Source: Methylomicrobium sp051061015 | GTDB lineage: Bacteria; Pseudomonadota; Gammaproteobacteria; Methylococcales; Methylomonadaceae | NCBI GenBank assembly: GCA_051061015.1 | Contig: JBPFEG010000055.1 | Span: 80,509-144,508, forward strand | DNA length: 64,000 nucleotides | Direction of reading: 5' to 3' | Shown here: positions 1 to 8,542 of the stretch, piece by piece | Position numbering within the stretch: position 1 is the stretch's first letter | Layout of the letters: the number at the start of each line of letters is the position of its first letter | Translations under genes and position numbers: made by a program | The notes under the pieces: generated by a model | Database searches by the model: none | What the model was told of the DNA's origin: nothing | What the model saw: only the letters and a program-made list of their open reading frames with translations

Positions 1-411
1 TTGAACAACGCGGTTTTCACGGCCGATACCGAAGACATGGTGATCGTGAAAGACATCGAATTGTATTCGTTATGCGAACATCATTTGCTGCCGTTCATCG
101 GCAAGTGCCATGTCGGCTATCTGCCGCGCGGCCGGGTACTGGGCCTCTCCAAGATTGCGCGGATTGTCGACATGTACGCCCGGCGCCTGCAAATTCAGGA
201 AAAGCTGACCAAGCAGATTGCCGACGCGATCGAGTATGCGGTCGACGCGAAAGGCGTCGCGGTCGTAATCGAGGCAAAGCACTTATGCATGATGATGCGC
301 GGCGTCGAAAAACAAAATTCGGTGATGACGACTTCGGTGATGACCGGCATCTTCCGCAAAGAAATGAATACCCGTTCGGAATTTTTGAACCTGATCAACC
401 GCCAGTCGTAG
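1..411 (+). CDS. folE: GTP cyclohydrolase I, C-terminal part (5' end outside window)
   Basis: The 136 visible codons are the catalytic C-terminal part of GTP cyclohydrolase I, which converts GTP to 7,8-dihydroneopterin triphosphate, the first step of folate/pterin synthesis. Visible signatures are SLCEHHLLPF (zinc Cys plus the catalytic His region), the GLSKIARIV helix and CMMMRGV, which carries the second zinc Cys. The family is about 180-220 residues, so roughly 50-80 residues lie before the window; the TTG at base 1 is not a real start. It ends one base before hemH, suggesting co-transcription. Confidence 0.95.
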   Translation: MNNAVFTADTEDMVIVKDIELYSLCEHHLLPFIGKCHVGYLPRGRVLGLSKIARIVDMYARRLQIQEKLTKQIADAIEYAVDAKGVAVVIEAKHLCMMMRGVEKQNSVMTTSVMTGIFRKEMNTRSEFLNLINRQS

Positions 412-412
412 C

Positions 413-1378
413 ATGACGGTGAAGAAAACCGGGGTATTGCTGGTTAATCTGGGCTCCCCTGTGGAACCGACTGTCGCGGCGGTCCGCCGGTTTTTGGGGG
501 AGTTTCTCTGGGATCCGCGCGTCGTTAATCTGCCCCGGCCATTATGGTGGCTGATTCTGAATCTGTTCGTGCTGCCCCTCAGACCACGCCGGTCTTTTCT
601 GGCCTACCGCAAAGTCTGGGACGAAAAAGGCTCGCCGCTGATTTATCTGACTCGCCAGCTTGCCGAAAAAGTAGCAATCAGACTGGCGCCGCAGAATATC
701 ACGCTGCGCGATGCGATGCGCTACGGCGAGCCCTCGATTGCGGCGCAATTACGCGTCTTCAAAGAAGAGAACATCGACAATCTGGTGATTCTCCCGCTGT
801 ACCCCCAGTATTCCTCGACCACGACCGCGTCGGTGTTCGACGCGGTTGCGGATGAGTTAAAAACATGGCGGCATATCCCCGAGTTCCGCTTCTTCAGCGA
901 TTATTATCAGAGTCCGGATTACATTGCCGCTGTGGTGAAGTCGATCCAGCATAGCTGGAATCTGCACGGCAAGCACGAGTTGCTGTTGATATCCTTCCAT
1001 GGTCTGCCGGAAGTTTTGACTAAATGGGGCGACCCGTACTTTGAGCATTGCCGACAAACCGCCGCAGAGATCGCCGGGCAGCTTTCGCTGCAGGATCACG
1101 AGTGGCAGATGGTATTCCAATCTCGCTTCGGCAAGGCCGAATGGCTGAAGCCGTATTGCCTGGATACATTACGGGAACTGCCGAAACGCGGCATCAAAAC
1201 GGTCGACGTCGTCTGTCCCGGATTCGCGGTGGATTGTCTGGAAACTCTGGAAGAGATCGCGATCGCGAATAAAGAAGAGTTCATCAAGGCCGGCGGCAGC
1301 GCTTATCATTATATTGCCGCGCTGAACGATTCGGATGCGCATGTCGATGTAATAGCCAATCTGCTTGAACAAAAATAG
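413..1378 (+). CDS. hemH: Ferrochelatase
   Basis: 321 aa, a normal length for bacterial ferrochelatase, which inserts Fe2+ into protoporphyrin IX in the last step of protohaem synthesis. The N-terminal GVLLVNLGSP motif, the active-site segment SFHGLPEVLTKWGDPY with the catalytic His, and the C-terminal CPGFAVDCLETLEEI with the conserved Glu pair are all present. The ATG lies one base after the folE stop, so the two are probably translated from one message. Haem supply fits the two c-type cytochrome genes further along, although these are not linked in an operon. Confidence 0.96.
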   Translation: MTVKKTGVLLVNLGSPVEPTVAAVRRFLGEFLWDPRVVNLPRPLWWLILNLFVLPLRPRRSFLAYRKVWDEKGSPLIYLTRQLAEKVAIRLAPQNITLRDAMRYGEPSIAAQLRVFKEENIDNLVILPLYPQYSSTTTASVFDAVADELKTWRHIPEFRFFSDYYQSPDYIAAVVKSIQHSWNLHGKHELLLISFHGLPEVLTKWGDPYFEHCRQTAAEIAGQLSLQDHEWQMVFQSRFGKAEWLKPYCLDTLRELPKRGIKTVDVVCPGFAVDCLETLEEIAIANKEEFIKAGGSAYHYIAALNDSDAHVDVIANLLEQK

Positions 1379-1484
1379 AACGGGCTGCTCGCTTTCGGCA
1401 ATCCGGCATTTTGGGTTTCTATCTGTTGGGTTAACGAAAAAAGCGGTTGACCCATCTACCTATCGCTAAAACGAGAGATTAACG

Positions 1485-3056
1485 ATGACAGAAACGATAC
1501 TTCAAAGCTGGCAGAATGCCTGGCCCGAGATCAAATCCACCCAGCCATTAGAAACGGGCGCCGGCGTAATCGATACAAGCGCGTTCAATACGATCGAAGT
1601 CGATAACCTGTTCGAAGCGGTCAATTATTGCTCGACCACGATCGGACAGGCGTTTTTGTACCGCTCGTTGGCGCGCCCCAGCGACAATCTCGAGCAACTC
1701 AAAGCGAAGCAGGAAGCGGCCGCGGAAATCGACCGGAATCCACCGCTCCGGGATGCGCTCGAGCGCATCGTCAAACATGCGGCCGATAACGAAAAGAATC
1801 TGTATATGCTGCTGTATGCCGAATTTGTCGGCTCGTTCGGCTCTGCGCGCGGCGAGCATGAAATCGAGGGCTACGGCTATTCGCAATACAAACGCGGCGT
1901 GCGCTTCATGCTCGATCTGGTCGACGGCATTCAGCAGGCCGAAGTGCCGAAAAGCCCTTTCCTGAACGCGGTATTCGATCAGATCAAGCGTTTCTCGGCA
2001 AGCCGGGATTACTCGCTGATGGCAGGACCGGTCTACGTGACCGAAGGCGTGATTCAGTCGAAGGAAGAGAAAAAAGGCATTTTTCCGGTTTCGGTGATTT
2101 TCAAGCCGCGCCTGTTCAAGCCGCTGATCTTTATCACGCTGGCCTTCATTCTGGGGCTGCTGCCGATGGCGATGAGCATTACTACCCCCGCGCAGATCAT
2201 TTTTTTCGCCCCTCTATTCCTGGTTTATTTTCCGATCGTCGGCGGCTATGACCGCGACAACTGCATCATTCCGCTGCGCAATCAATTTCGTAATTCCCAA
2301 GCGGTCGGCGAAGCGCTGGACGCGCTCGGGCAACTGGATGAATTGCTGTCTTTCGTCAAATTCTCCGAAGCCTTCGGTGGCGAGATGACGTTGCCGAAGC
2401 TGATCGGCTCGGCTCATCATAGAATTAATCTGACCGCCGCCAGAAACCCGGTGCTCGGCAAGGCCAATCCGAATTATGTCGCGAACGATTTCGTACTCGA
2501 CGACGACAAGCTGGTGCTGATCACCGGTCCGAACAGCGGCGGCAAAACCGCTTTCTGCAAAACGATCACGCAAATCCAGCTACTTACGCAAATCGGCTGC
2601 TATGTGCCGGCCAAGGCCGCGGCGCTGACCGTGGCGGACCGGATATTTTACCAGGCGCCTGAAATTAGCCATCTGGTCGACGGCGAAGGCCGTTTCGGTA
2701 CCGAACTGAAACGCACCAAAGATATTTTTCTTGCGAGCACCGCGAACAGCCTGGTCGTACTCGACGAAATGTCCGAAGGCACCACCTTCGAGGAGAAAAT
2801 GGAATCGTCGACGAATGTGCTGACCGGCTTTTACCGCAAAGGCAACAGCACAGTACTGATCACGCACAATCATCAACTGGTCGATCATTTCATTGCGCAG
2901 GGCATGGGCATCGCGAAACAGGTCGAATTCGCGCATGATGCACCGACTTACCGGCTGATCCCGGGCATTTCGCGGGTCAGCCATGCCGATCGCGTGGCCA
3001 AGAAAATCGGCTTCTCGAAGGAAGACATCGACAATTATCTGGCGGGTTCATCATGA
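1485..3056 (+). CDS. Membrane-anchored MutS-family ATPase (MutS domain V type)
   Basis: 523 aa. The C-terminal third is a MutS-type ABC ATPase: Walker A GPNSGGKTAFCKTI (about residues 349-362), Walker B SLVVLDEMSEGTTFEEKM and a following His loop (VLITHNHQL). The N-terminal part has no mismatch-recognition domain. Between residues about 205 and 255 there are two strongly hydrophobic segments (for example PLIFITLAFILGLLPMAM), so the protein is probably anchored in the inner membrane. Stand-alone MutS-like ATPases of this kind occur in many bacteria and their role is not established; a part in classical mismatch repair is unlikely. Its stop overlaps the purT start, indicating translational coupling. 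Confidence 0.8.
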   Translation: MTETILQSWQNAWPEIKSTQPLETGAGVIDTSAFNTIEVDNLFEAVNYCSTTIGQAFLYRSLARPSDNLEQLKAKQEAAAEIDRNPPLRDALERIVKHAADNEKNLYMLLYAEFVGSFGSARGEHEIEGYGYSQYKRGVRFMLDLVDGIQQAEVPKSPFLNAVFDQIKRFSASRDYSLMAGPVYVTEGVIQSKEEKKGIFPVSVIFKPRLFKPLIFITLAFILGLLPMAMSITTPAQIIFFAPLFLVYFPIVGGYDRDNCIIPLRNQFRNSQAVGEALDALGQLDELLSFVKFSEAFGGEMTLPKLIGSAHHRINLTAARNPVLGKANPNYVANDFVLDDDKLVLITGPNSGGKTAFCKTITQIQLLTQIGCYVPAKAAALTVADRIFYQAPEISHLVDGEGRFGTELKRTKDIFLASTANSLVVLDEMSEGTTFEEKMESSTNVLTGFYRKGNSTVLITHNHQLVDHFIAQGMGIAKQVEFAHDAPTYRLIPGISRVSHADRVAKKIGFSKEDIDNYLAGSS

Positions 3057-4252
3057 AAATAGGCACAGCATTATCGAACAGCGCCACCAAAGCGCTGCTG
3101 CTCGGCAGCGGGGAGCTCGGCAAGGAACTGGTCATTTCGCTGCAACGCTACGGCATCGAAGTGATCGCGGTGGACCGTTATGCGGACGCACCGGCAATGC
3201 ACGTCGCGCATCGCAGCCATGTGATCGACATGACCCATGGCGAGGCGGTCAAAAAAATCATCGCGCTTGAAGATCCCGATTACATCATTCCCGAAATCGA
3301 GGCAATCGCGACCGATGCGCTCGCCGAAATAGAACAGGAGGGACACTGCACGGTCGTACCGAATGCGCGCGCGATTCAATTGACGATGAACCGCGAAGGC
3401 ATCCGCACCCTTGCCGCGGAACAACTGAAACTGCCGACCTCAGGATACGCGTTCGCGGAAAGTTTTGCCGAGCTAAAACACGCCGTCGAGCAAAAAATAG
3501 GCTATCCTTGTTTTGTCAAGCCGACGATGTCGTCATCCGGCAAGGGCCAGTCGATGGTCAAAAGCTCCGAGCAACTGGAAGCGGCCTGGAACTATGCGAA
3601 GGCCAGCGGCCGGGTCGATACCGGCAAGGTGATCGTCGAGTCCAGGATCGATTTCGATTTCGAGATTACCCTGCTAACCGTGCGGGCGCTGAATCGAAAG
3701 GGCGAGATCGAAACCCGTTTTTGTGAGCCGATCGGCCATCGGCAGGAGCACGGCGATTACCGCGAAAGCTGGCAGCCGCAGGCGATGACGCCCCTGGCAA
3801 TCAAGGCGGCGCAGGAGATAGCCCTAAAAGTCACCGAAGCAATCGGCGGACGCGGCATTTTCGGCGTCGAATTGTTTGTGAAAGGCGATAATGTCTGGTT
3901 TAGTGAAGTAAGTCCCAGACCGCATGACACCGGCATGGCTACAATGATTACTCAACGACAGAACGAATTCGAACTGCATGCCCGGGCGATACTCGGCCTG
4001 CCGGTCAATACCGAACTCTTGAGGATCGGCGCAAGTGCGGTTATATTGAGCCAGACAGAAGCTGACGATGTGGTTTATGAAGGTCTTGATGCCGCGCTGA
4101 GCATACCGGACAGCGAAATTCGCCTGTTCGGCAAACCGCGCGCCCTGCTCAACCGACGCATGGGCGTAGCACTCGCAAGCGCAGAAACAGTTGAAGAAGC
4201 AACAAAAAACGCGGTGAAAGCCGCGAGCTTGGTTATTGTCAATGCAAAATAA
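3053..4252 (+). CDS. purT: Formate-dependent phosphoribosylglycinamide formyltransferase (GAR transformylase 2)
   Basis: 399 aa ATP-grasp enzyme making formyl-GAR from GAR, formate and ATP in purine synthesis, without 10-formyl-tetrahydrofolate. The start is the ATG that overlaps the TGA of the upstream ATPase gene. Family features are the N-terminal LLGSGELGKELVISLQRYG nucleotide-fold motif, PCFVKPTMSSSGKGQS in the ATP-binding loop and FSEVSPRPHDTGMAT near the metal site. Together with purB near 50 kb, two purine-pathway enzymes lie in this window but in separate operons. Confidence 0.96.
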   Translation: MKIGTALSNSATKALLLGSGELGKELVISLQRYGIEVIAVDRYADAPAMHVAHRSHVIDMTHGEAVKKIIALEDPDYIIPEIEAIATDALAEIEQEGHCTVVPNARAIQLTMNREGIRTLAAEQLKLPTSGYAFAESFAELKHAVEQKIGYPCFVKPTMSSSGKGQSMVKSSEQLEAAWNYAKASGRVDTGKVIVESRIDFDFEITLLTVRALNRKGEIETRFCEPIGHRQEHGDYRESWQPQAMTPLAIKAAQEIALKVTEAIGGRGIFGVELFVKGDNVWFSEVSPRPHDTGMATMITQRQNEFELHARAILGLPVNTELLRIGASAVILSQTEADDVVYEGLDAALSIPDSEIRLFGKPRALLNRRMGVALASAETVEEATKNAVKAASLVIVNAK

Positions 4253-4269
4253 AAACAAGAGGGGGAGCC

Positions 4270-4878
4270 ATGCTGAAATGGATCACATTTCTGATTACCC
4301 TAGGGGTGTCCAGCGAGGCGCTGGCCGACGTTTATAAATATGTCGATAGTTCAGGCCGCGCCTACTATACCAATATCAAGCCTAAATCCGACAATAATGG
4401 CTACAAACGCATTATGGAGACGAAATCGTACCGTTATATGCGTCCTGCTCCCACAATGGCGGGTTACAGAAGCTATTTCGGACAAAACAGGCAAAAATTC
4501 AGCGAGCTGATCAATGCGGCTGCTTACCGCCATCAGGTTGACCCCAGGCTGGTCCATGCGGTAATCCAGACCGAATCCGCCTATAACGCCGGCGCGGTTT
4601 CATCGGCTGGCGCGGTCGGCCTGATGCAATTAATGCCGGATACCGCCCGCCGCTATGGCGTCGGCGACCGCCGGGACCCGGATCAGAACGTCGACGGAGG
4701 CACGCATTATTTACGGGACCTGATCCAAATGTTCAGCCCGAATCTGGCACTGGCCGTTGCCGCCTACAATGCCGGCGAAGGTGCGGTGATCAAACATAAT
4801 TACTCCATCCCGCCTTATCCCGAAACCCAAAACTATGTAAAACAGGTATTGGCAGCTTATAACCGGTCGTCTTTATAA
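4270..4878 (+). CDS. Periplasmic lytic transglycosylase, SLT type with DUF4124-like N-terminus
   Basis: 202 aa with a GAGGGGG Shine-Dalgarno sequence just before the ATG. A signal peptide (residues 1-19, cut after SEALA) is followed by a short DUF4124-like segment (DVYKYVDSSGRAYYTN). The SLT catalytic domain occupies about residues 75-195: VDPRLVHAVIQTESAYN contains the catalytic Glu, followed by GAVGLMQLMP and the AVAAYNAGEGAV motif. Such enzymes cleave the MurNAc-GlcNAc bond of peptidoglycan with 1,6-anhydro products. A close paralogue of the same architecture is encoded at 34087-34827. Confidence 0.9.
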   Translation: MLKWITFLITLGVSSEALADVYKYVDSSGRAYYTNIKPKSDNNGYKRIMETKSYRYMRPAPTMAGYRSYFGQNRQKFSELINAAAYRHQVDPRLVHAVIQTESAYNAGAVSSAGAVGLMQLMPDTARRYGVGDRRDPDQNVDGGTHYLRDLIQMFSPNLALAVAAYNAGEGAVIKHNYSIPPYPETQNYVKQVLAAYNRSSL

Positions 4879-4884
4879 GATACT

Positions 4885-4956
4885 CCCGGCCTTGATGCCG
4901 GGGTTATTAAAATAGGGCCGCTGTCAGCGGGCTTTTTCAAAGGCAGCGGCCTATTG
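4885..4956. terminator. Paired hairpins between convergent genes
   Basis: Two inverted repeats follow the transglycosylase stop. The first is CCCGGC-cttgat-GCCGGG at 4885-4902 followed by a T-rich run. The second has arms AATAG(G)GCCGCTG and CAGCGGCCTATT at 4911-4923 and about 4943-4956. They lie between convergent transcription units and probably terminate both. Confidence 0.5.
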
Positions 4957-4963
4957 CGACCGT

Positions 4964-5389
4964 TTAGGTTGAAGATTTTGTCCGGTTCACGATGTGGGAT
5001 AGCCACATCCCGACAAACATTGCACCGGCGAATACGCAGCTTCCGTCCAGTCCGTAAATCAGGCCGGAAATCGCAGGGCCGGGACATAAACCCGAGACCC
5101 CCAGCCGATCCCGAACGGCATCCCTCCGGTGATAAGGCTCTTATCGATCCGGTGATTCGTAGCCGATACTTGAAATCCGGCCGCGAAAATAGGCGTGGGC
5201 CGTTTTAGAATGAACCATTGCAGCAGTATCAGGGTAGCGAGCGCACCGGCCATCACCAGCAGCAAACTCGGGTCCCATGATCCGGCCACATCCAGAAAGC
5301 CGAGCACTTTGCCCGGAATGATCATCTGCGCGACGTACTCCCAGCCCAAACAAAATCCCACAGATTAACGCAGATAACGCAGCAGCCAT
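4964..5389 (-). pseudogene. YeeE/YedE family transporter, second half-gene, two frameshifts
   Basis: Reading from the ATG at 5389 gives MAAALSALICGILFGLG in one frame. The family continues in another frame from about 5340 (VAQMIIPGKVLGFLDVAG, then WDPSLLLVMAGALATLILL), and in a third frame from about 5083 (VSGLCPGPAISGLIYGLDG) to a stop at 4964. Joined, the three pieces form a full YeeE/YedE (DUF6691-type) membrane protein, a family linked to sulfur-compound (thiosulfate) transport. Two single-base-scale indels break it. It starts next to the stop of its partner gene, the usual two-gene arrangement for this family. Sequencing error is possible, but the partner is broken too. Confidence 0.8.
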
Positions 5390-5393
5390 GCAT

Positions 5394-5824
5394 TCACTCG
5401 CCTGCGCCGAGCAAATGACGCACAATGTAAACAGTAATCTCAGCGCTGAGCATGAAGGTTACAGTGGCGGCCTGTGAGCGCGGCGACAACCTCGTCAGTT
5501 CGCAAATACCGTGACCACTGGTACAGCCGCTGCCAAGACCTGCACCATAACCGACCAGCACCACTGCGACTGCCATTAGCGGCAACGAATCGTTCACTTG
5601 GGCGTTGACCATCAGCCAACCGGTCCTGCTGATCAGCAACGGCCCCAGAACAAGGCCCGCCAAAAAGCACAGCCGCCAGCCAGGATCAACACACCAGGGC
5701 GATAACAATCCCCCAGCAATTCCCGAAATGCCGGCCCGCCACCCGTTCAGGAGTAAAAACAGGCGGAGGCCAGACCGATTAAAACGCCGCCCGCCAACGC
5801 CGAGTAAGGGGTAAAGTTTTCCAT
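5394..5824 (-). pseudogene. YeeE/YedE family transporter, first half-gene, one frameshift
   Basis: From the ATG at 5824 the frame reads MENFTPYSALAGGVLIGLAS and reaches a TGA at about 5747. The family sequence resumes in the neighbouring frame (LLLNGWRAGISGIAGGLL, later FLAGLVLGPLL, then GLGSGCTSGHGICELTR and LSPRS) and runs to the stop at 5394. The GSGCTSGHG motif with its conserved Cys is diagnostic of the family. The shift falls near a run of T at about 5750-5757. It lies 15 bases downstream of the FadL-type gene, so it may once have been read from that promoter. Confidence 0.8.
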
Positions 5825-5839
5825 AAAACAGGTCCACCG

Positions 5840-7135
5840 CTAGAAATGTCTGGACCAAGCCAGTTGAAAAGAATACTGCTCCATCTCCAACTCGATGTTC
5901 TGGCTTGGGCTCAAAGGATTCGGCCCTTTGACTGAATTGCTCGGCGAATACATGAACGCAAAGCTGACCTCGTCTTTGTCGCCGAGCGCGCGGCTGAATC
6001 CGGTCGTCAAATGATATTCCTGCACGCCGGGCGCCAGAATATTAAACAGGACTTCGGAGCTTGGAATAGGCTGCTCACCATAGCTCAAGCCGGCGCGCAA
6101 GGTCCAGAGATTATTCGGCCGCCACTCCGCACCGAATTTGAAGATGGTCATATCTTGCCAGCCGAAACCGGCCGCGCCATTATCGCCGAGACGATTTGTC
6201 ATCAGATTCGGAAACAACGGGTTGCCCACCGACTTGATTTGGCTATAACGAATGTGCTCGACATCAAAGGACGCCGTGACTTCTTGGTTGATATCCCAGG
6301 CCAGACCGAAGTTGAAGCTTTCAGGAATATCAAAGCTTCCCTGCTCGGCAAAAAGCCCCGCATAGTCATCGAGCCTGGACATCGTGATGCGGCTTTTATA
6401 CGATGCCCCGAACCGGAGCCCCGGAATCAATTCGACCAACCCTCCGACCCGGACCCCGCCGCCAAAGGAATAATCATACCCTTGGTCGGACACATGCGCC
6501 GGATCGCTCGAAAACGGCGCAAACGCATTCAATCCGCGCGCCTTGAAACGCTGAATCGCAAAAATCGGCGCGATGCCGAGCGAAAATCGGCCATCGATGA
6601 AGCTGTGCGCATAACTCGGCACGATGAACGCTTGAGCCTTGTCGACCCCGGTCGTTCCGGCACAGAAAGTGCCGCTGCCGCCGGGAAAAGGGCATAGCGG
6701 ATTCGCGGTCGCGACATAATCGGTATTCATCCCCCCGTTCCCGTACAGCGCCACGCCGATCGCCTGTTCCTTGTCGATCCGGTAGTTCCAGCCGATTGCC
6801 GGTACCGGAAACCATTCGCTGTCGCTTTCTACGGTGCCGGAATTCAACGGAAATGCGCCGGGCGCCAGCGTCGGCGTGCCATCAACGGTATATTGACGGC
6901 GCGGACTGAACAATTCGATTTCCGCATCCAGCCGGTCATCGATATAAGCGATGCTGGCCGGATTGACCGCGGCCGCAAACCCATCGAGGGGGCGCGCGGT
7001 GCTGGCACCGGCCAAGGCTTTGCTGCGAGCGCCATAGCCGTGAGCAAAATATCCGTTGGTCGCCTCCGAAATAGATGGCATTCCCCCTAGAACAGCCGCA
7101 ACCATGGCGGTTCGATAGACGTTTTTCAAAATCAT
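5840..7135 (-). CDS. OmpP1/FadL/TodX-family outer-membrane transport protein
   Basis: 431 aa. A signal peptide (residues 1-25, cut near SISEA) precedes TNGYFAHGYGARSKALAGAS, the typical N-terminal plug of the FadL family; a predicted beta-barrel follows and the chain ends in Phe (WSRHF), as outer-membrane porins do for BamA recognition. The family carries hydrophobic substrates such as long-chain fatty acids or aromatics across the outer membrane; the substrate here cannot be read from sequence. A Shine-Dalgarno AGGGAGAG precedes the ATG. The leader carries a perfect 10-bp inverted repeat (7152-7183) and further palindromes upstream, suggesting regulation. Confidence 0.9.
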   Translation of the reverse strand: MILKNVYRTAMVAAVLGGMPSISEATNGYFAHGYGARSKALAGASTARPLDGFAAAVNPASIAYIDDRLDAEIELFSPRRQYTVDGTPTLAPGAFPLNSGTVESDSEWFPVPAIGWNYRIDKEQAIGVALYGNGGMNTDYVATANPLCPFPGGSGTFCAGTTGVDKAQAFIVPSYAHSFIDGRFSLGIAPIFAIQRFKARGLNAFAPFSSDPAHVSDQGYDYSFGGGVRVGGLVELIPGLRFGASYKSRITMSRLDDYAGLFAEQGSFDIPESFNFGLAWDINQEVTASFDVEHIRYSQIKSVGNPLFPNLMTNRLGDNGAAGFGWQDMTIFKFGAEWRPNNLWTLRAGLSYGEQPIPSSEVLFNILAPGVQEYHLTTGFSRALGDKDEVSFAFMYSPSNSVKGPNPLSPSQNIELEMEQYSFQLAWSRHF

Positions 7136-7151
7136 TTCTGAGCTCTCCCTA

Positions 7152-7183
7152 ATCGTTTTCAGATATTGAAAAATGAAAACGAT
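7152..7183 (-). promoter_or_regulatory. Perfect 10-bp inverted repeat in the leader of the FadL-type gene
   Basis: Arms ATCGTTTTCA (7152-7161) and TGAAAACGAT (7174-7183) are exact reverse complements separated by 12 bases. The repeat lies 17 bases before the start codon and next to the ribosome binding site, so it could be an operator or an RNA hairpin that masks translation. Confidence 0.55.
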
Positions 7184-7217
7184 AGTAGCGAGCTCATGAA
7201 TTAGATTAAAACGATAT

Positions 7218-7232
7218 TATTAGATTCTAATA
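7218..7232. promoter_or_regulatory. Compact palindrome upstream of the FadL-type gene
   Basis: TATTAGA-t-TCTAATA, two 7-base arms with one central base, in AT-rich DNA where the promoter of the FadL-type gene would be expected. It is a possible binding site for a dimeric regulator. Confidence 0.4.
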
Positions 7233-7271
7233 GCGAATAATTCGATAAATATTTCCTATTATTCAAGAACA

Positions 7272-7292
7272 GTAACTGTAATAAGCAGTTAC
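7272..7292. terminator. Hairpin downstream of the aldolase gene
   Basis: GTAACTG (7272-7278) and CAGTTAC (7286-7292) are exact inverted arms with a 7-base loop. The site follows the aldolase stop on the minus strand, but the T-tract on that strand is poor. It may be a weak terminator or a third operator-like repeat of the FadL-type promoter region. Confidence 0.35.
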
Positions 7293-7324
7293 CCTTTTCC
7301 GCTAGTCTTCCTGGGCCGCATGAA

Positions 7325-7975
7325 TTATCGTGGCTTAACATCGCCCCCCGAGTCATCTGTCAACATTAATGCCATTGCCAGGCAACGTACCATTAGCCAG
7401 CAGGACTCCTCCACGGTCTGTCCGTATGTCAACAGACCGTCGCGATGGCCCAGCATCACGATCAAGCCCCGTTCCGGATGGCTTTGTACGAGTGCGGCGA
7501 CCGCTTGTGCCATAGCCGGCGTTCCGTAGGCAATCTCCTCCGCCACGCACGCCAGCTCCAACGTCTTGGCGTTCGTCCAAATATCCGGGCTATGACCGTG
7601 TGCCACGCACCGTATCGTAGCATCGGCGCCGTAAACGGCCGCATGCGTTAACGCTTCCGAAGACGGCGGCAATGGCCCTTCGGCCGCAAGATAATTCTCT
7701 TCGGGACGAGCCTCTCGCACCCAGGAATAATGGTCCGCGGTTAGGTGTGGCAAATGGCCGGTTTGAGTGCCGGTGATCAAAAAACTTTTACCGTTCAGTC
7801 GAAGGCTCAAGTTCCCATAGCCCAGTCCACCATAGCGCGCATCCTCCTGCCCGATCACGCCCAGCCGCCATAACAGGTCGCGCCAGGCGTTCAGCTCGGT
7901 AAAACCGCCGACATTTGGGGGAGGCGCCGAATGATAATCCAGGCGGTATTTGATTACGCCTTCCTGTTCGGTCAT
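7325..7975 (-). CDS. Class II aldolase/adducin-family protein
   Basis: About 216 aa from the ATG at 7975 (MTEQEGVIKYRL). Family features are GYGNLSLRL, TGTQTG, PPSSEALTHAAVYG, the metal-binding HGHSP and a later LGHRDGLLTYGQTVEE with a further metal His. Members include fuculose-1-phosphate aldolase and methylthioribulose-phosphate dehydratase; the substrate here is unknown. The frame stays open to a TTG at 8071 that has a GGAAG sequence 8 bases ahead, giving a 32-residue extension not typical of the family, so the later ATG is preferred. It is divergent from the toxin-antitoxin pair. Confidence 0.8.
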   Translation of the reverse strand: MTEQEGVIKYRLDYHSAPPPNVGGFTELNAWRDLLWRLGVIGQEDARYGGLGYGNLSLRLNGKSFLITGTQTGHLPHLTADHYSWVREARPEENYLAAEGPLPPSSEALTHAAVYGADATIRCVAHGHSPDIWTNAKTLELACVAEEIAYGTPAMAQAVAALVQSHPERGLIVMLGHRDGLLTYGQTVEESCWLMVRCLAMALMLTDDSGGDVKPR

Positions 7976-8129
7976 GGCATCGGTTGTTGAAAAAAGTAAT
8001 GATTCCGCTAAAAATGTAAATTCTTTTTCTGATGGAAAAGGATTTTCAAGCACGTAGCTCAACGGACGCAAAAAGAAAACTTCCTATTGGCGGAACGCTG
8101 TGATTAATTTCAGTTTTCTCTTTATCGAT

Positions 8130-8149
8130 TGTACCTTATAATTCGTACA
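8130..8149 (+). promoter_or_regulatory. Promoter with inverted-repeat operator of the RES toxin-antitoxin operon
   Basis: TGTAC (8130-8134) and GTACA (8145-8149) flank a perfect -10 hexamer TATAAT (8137-8142), 35 bases before the antitoxin ATG. A repressor bound to the palindrome would cover the -10 box, the usual logic of antitoxin autorepression. No strong -35 box is visible. Confidence 0.55.
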
Positions 8150-8176
8150 TAATTATAGGCAATTTTTGAGGCACTT

Positions 8177-8542
8177 ATGGCTCCCGTCGATTTCTTACAC
8201 CAGGTTATCACCGAAGATGGCATCGTCGCGGCAAGCACCTTGGCCAAGGTCCTGCACATCACCCAAACCGATCTCGCCGAAGCGACCGGACTGTCGCTCG
8301 ACTCGGTGTCTAAACGCGCCCGGCTCAAAAGCCGCAGCACACAGGCCAGGCTCCGCGATACGGTCGAGATCATCAACCGCGTCTCGGCTTGGTCCGGCGG
8401 CGTCGGGCGCGCATTTGCATGGTTCCGCTCACAACCGCTGCCGTCGTTTGGCGACAAGACCGCCGAAGACCTTGTCAAGGAAGGCCGCGCCGACGCGGTG
8501 AAAAACTATCTGGCCCGCATCGCCGACGGCGGCTACGCTTGA
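8177..8542 (+). CDS. Xre/MbcA/ParS-type antitoxin
   Basis: 121 aa. Residues about 15-60 form an Xre-like helix-turn-helix (ASTLAKVLHITQTDLAEATG followed by LSLDSVSKRARL). The C-terminal part (WSGGVGRAFAWFRSQPLPSF, TAEDLVKEGRADAVKNYLAR) is the MbcA/ParS/Xre toxin-binding domain. GAGG lies five bases before the ATG. Its stop TGA overlaps the TTG start of the RES gene, the standard antitoxin-first operon with coupled translation. It should neutralise the toxin and repress the operon through the palindrome at 8130-8149. Confidence 0.9.
   Translation: MAPVDFLHQVITEDGIVAASTLAKVLHITQTDLAEATGLSLDSVSKRARLKSRSTQARLRDTVEIINRVSAWSGGVGRAFAWFRSQPLPSFGDKTAEDLVKEGRADAVKNYLARIADGGYA

Noticed and set aside
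4964..5824. Programmed frameshifting as the explanation for the YeeE/YedE genes
   Set aside because: Three separate shifts in two genes of a family not known for recoding, with no stimulatory signal at each site, fit decay better.
8389..8538. N-terminal extension of the RES toxin
   Set aside because: Arg-rich shadow of the antitoxin gene; the TTG overlapping the antitoxin stop gives the normal RES length.
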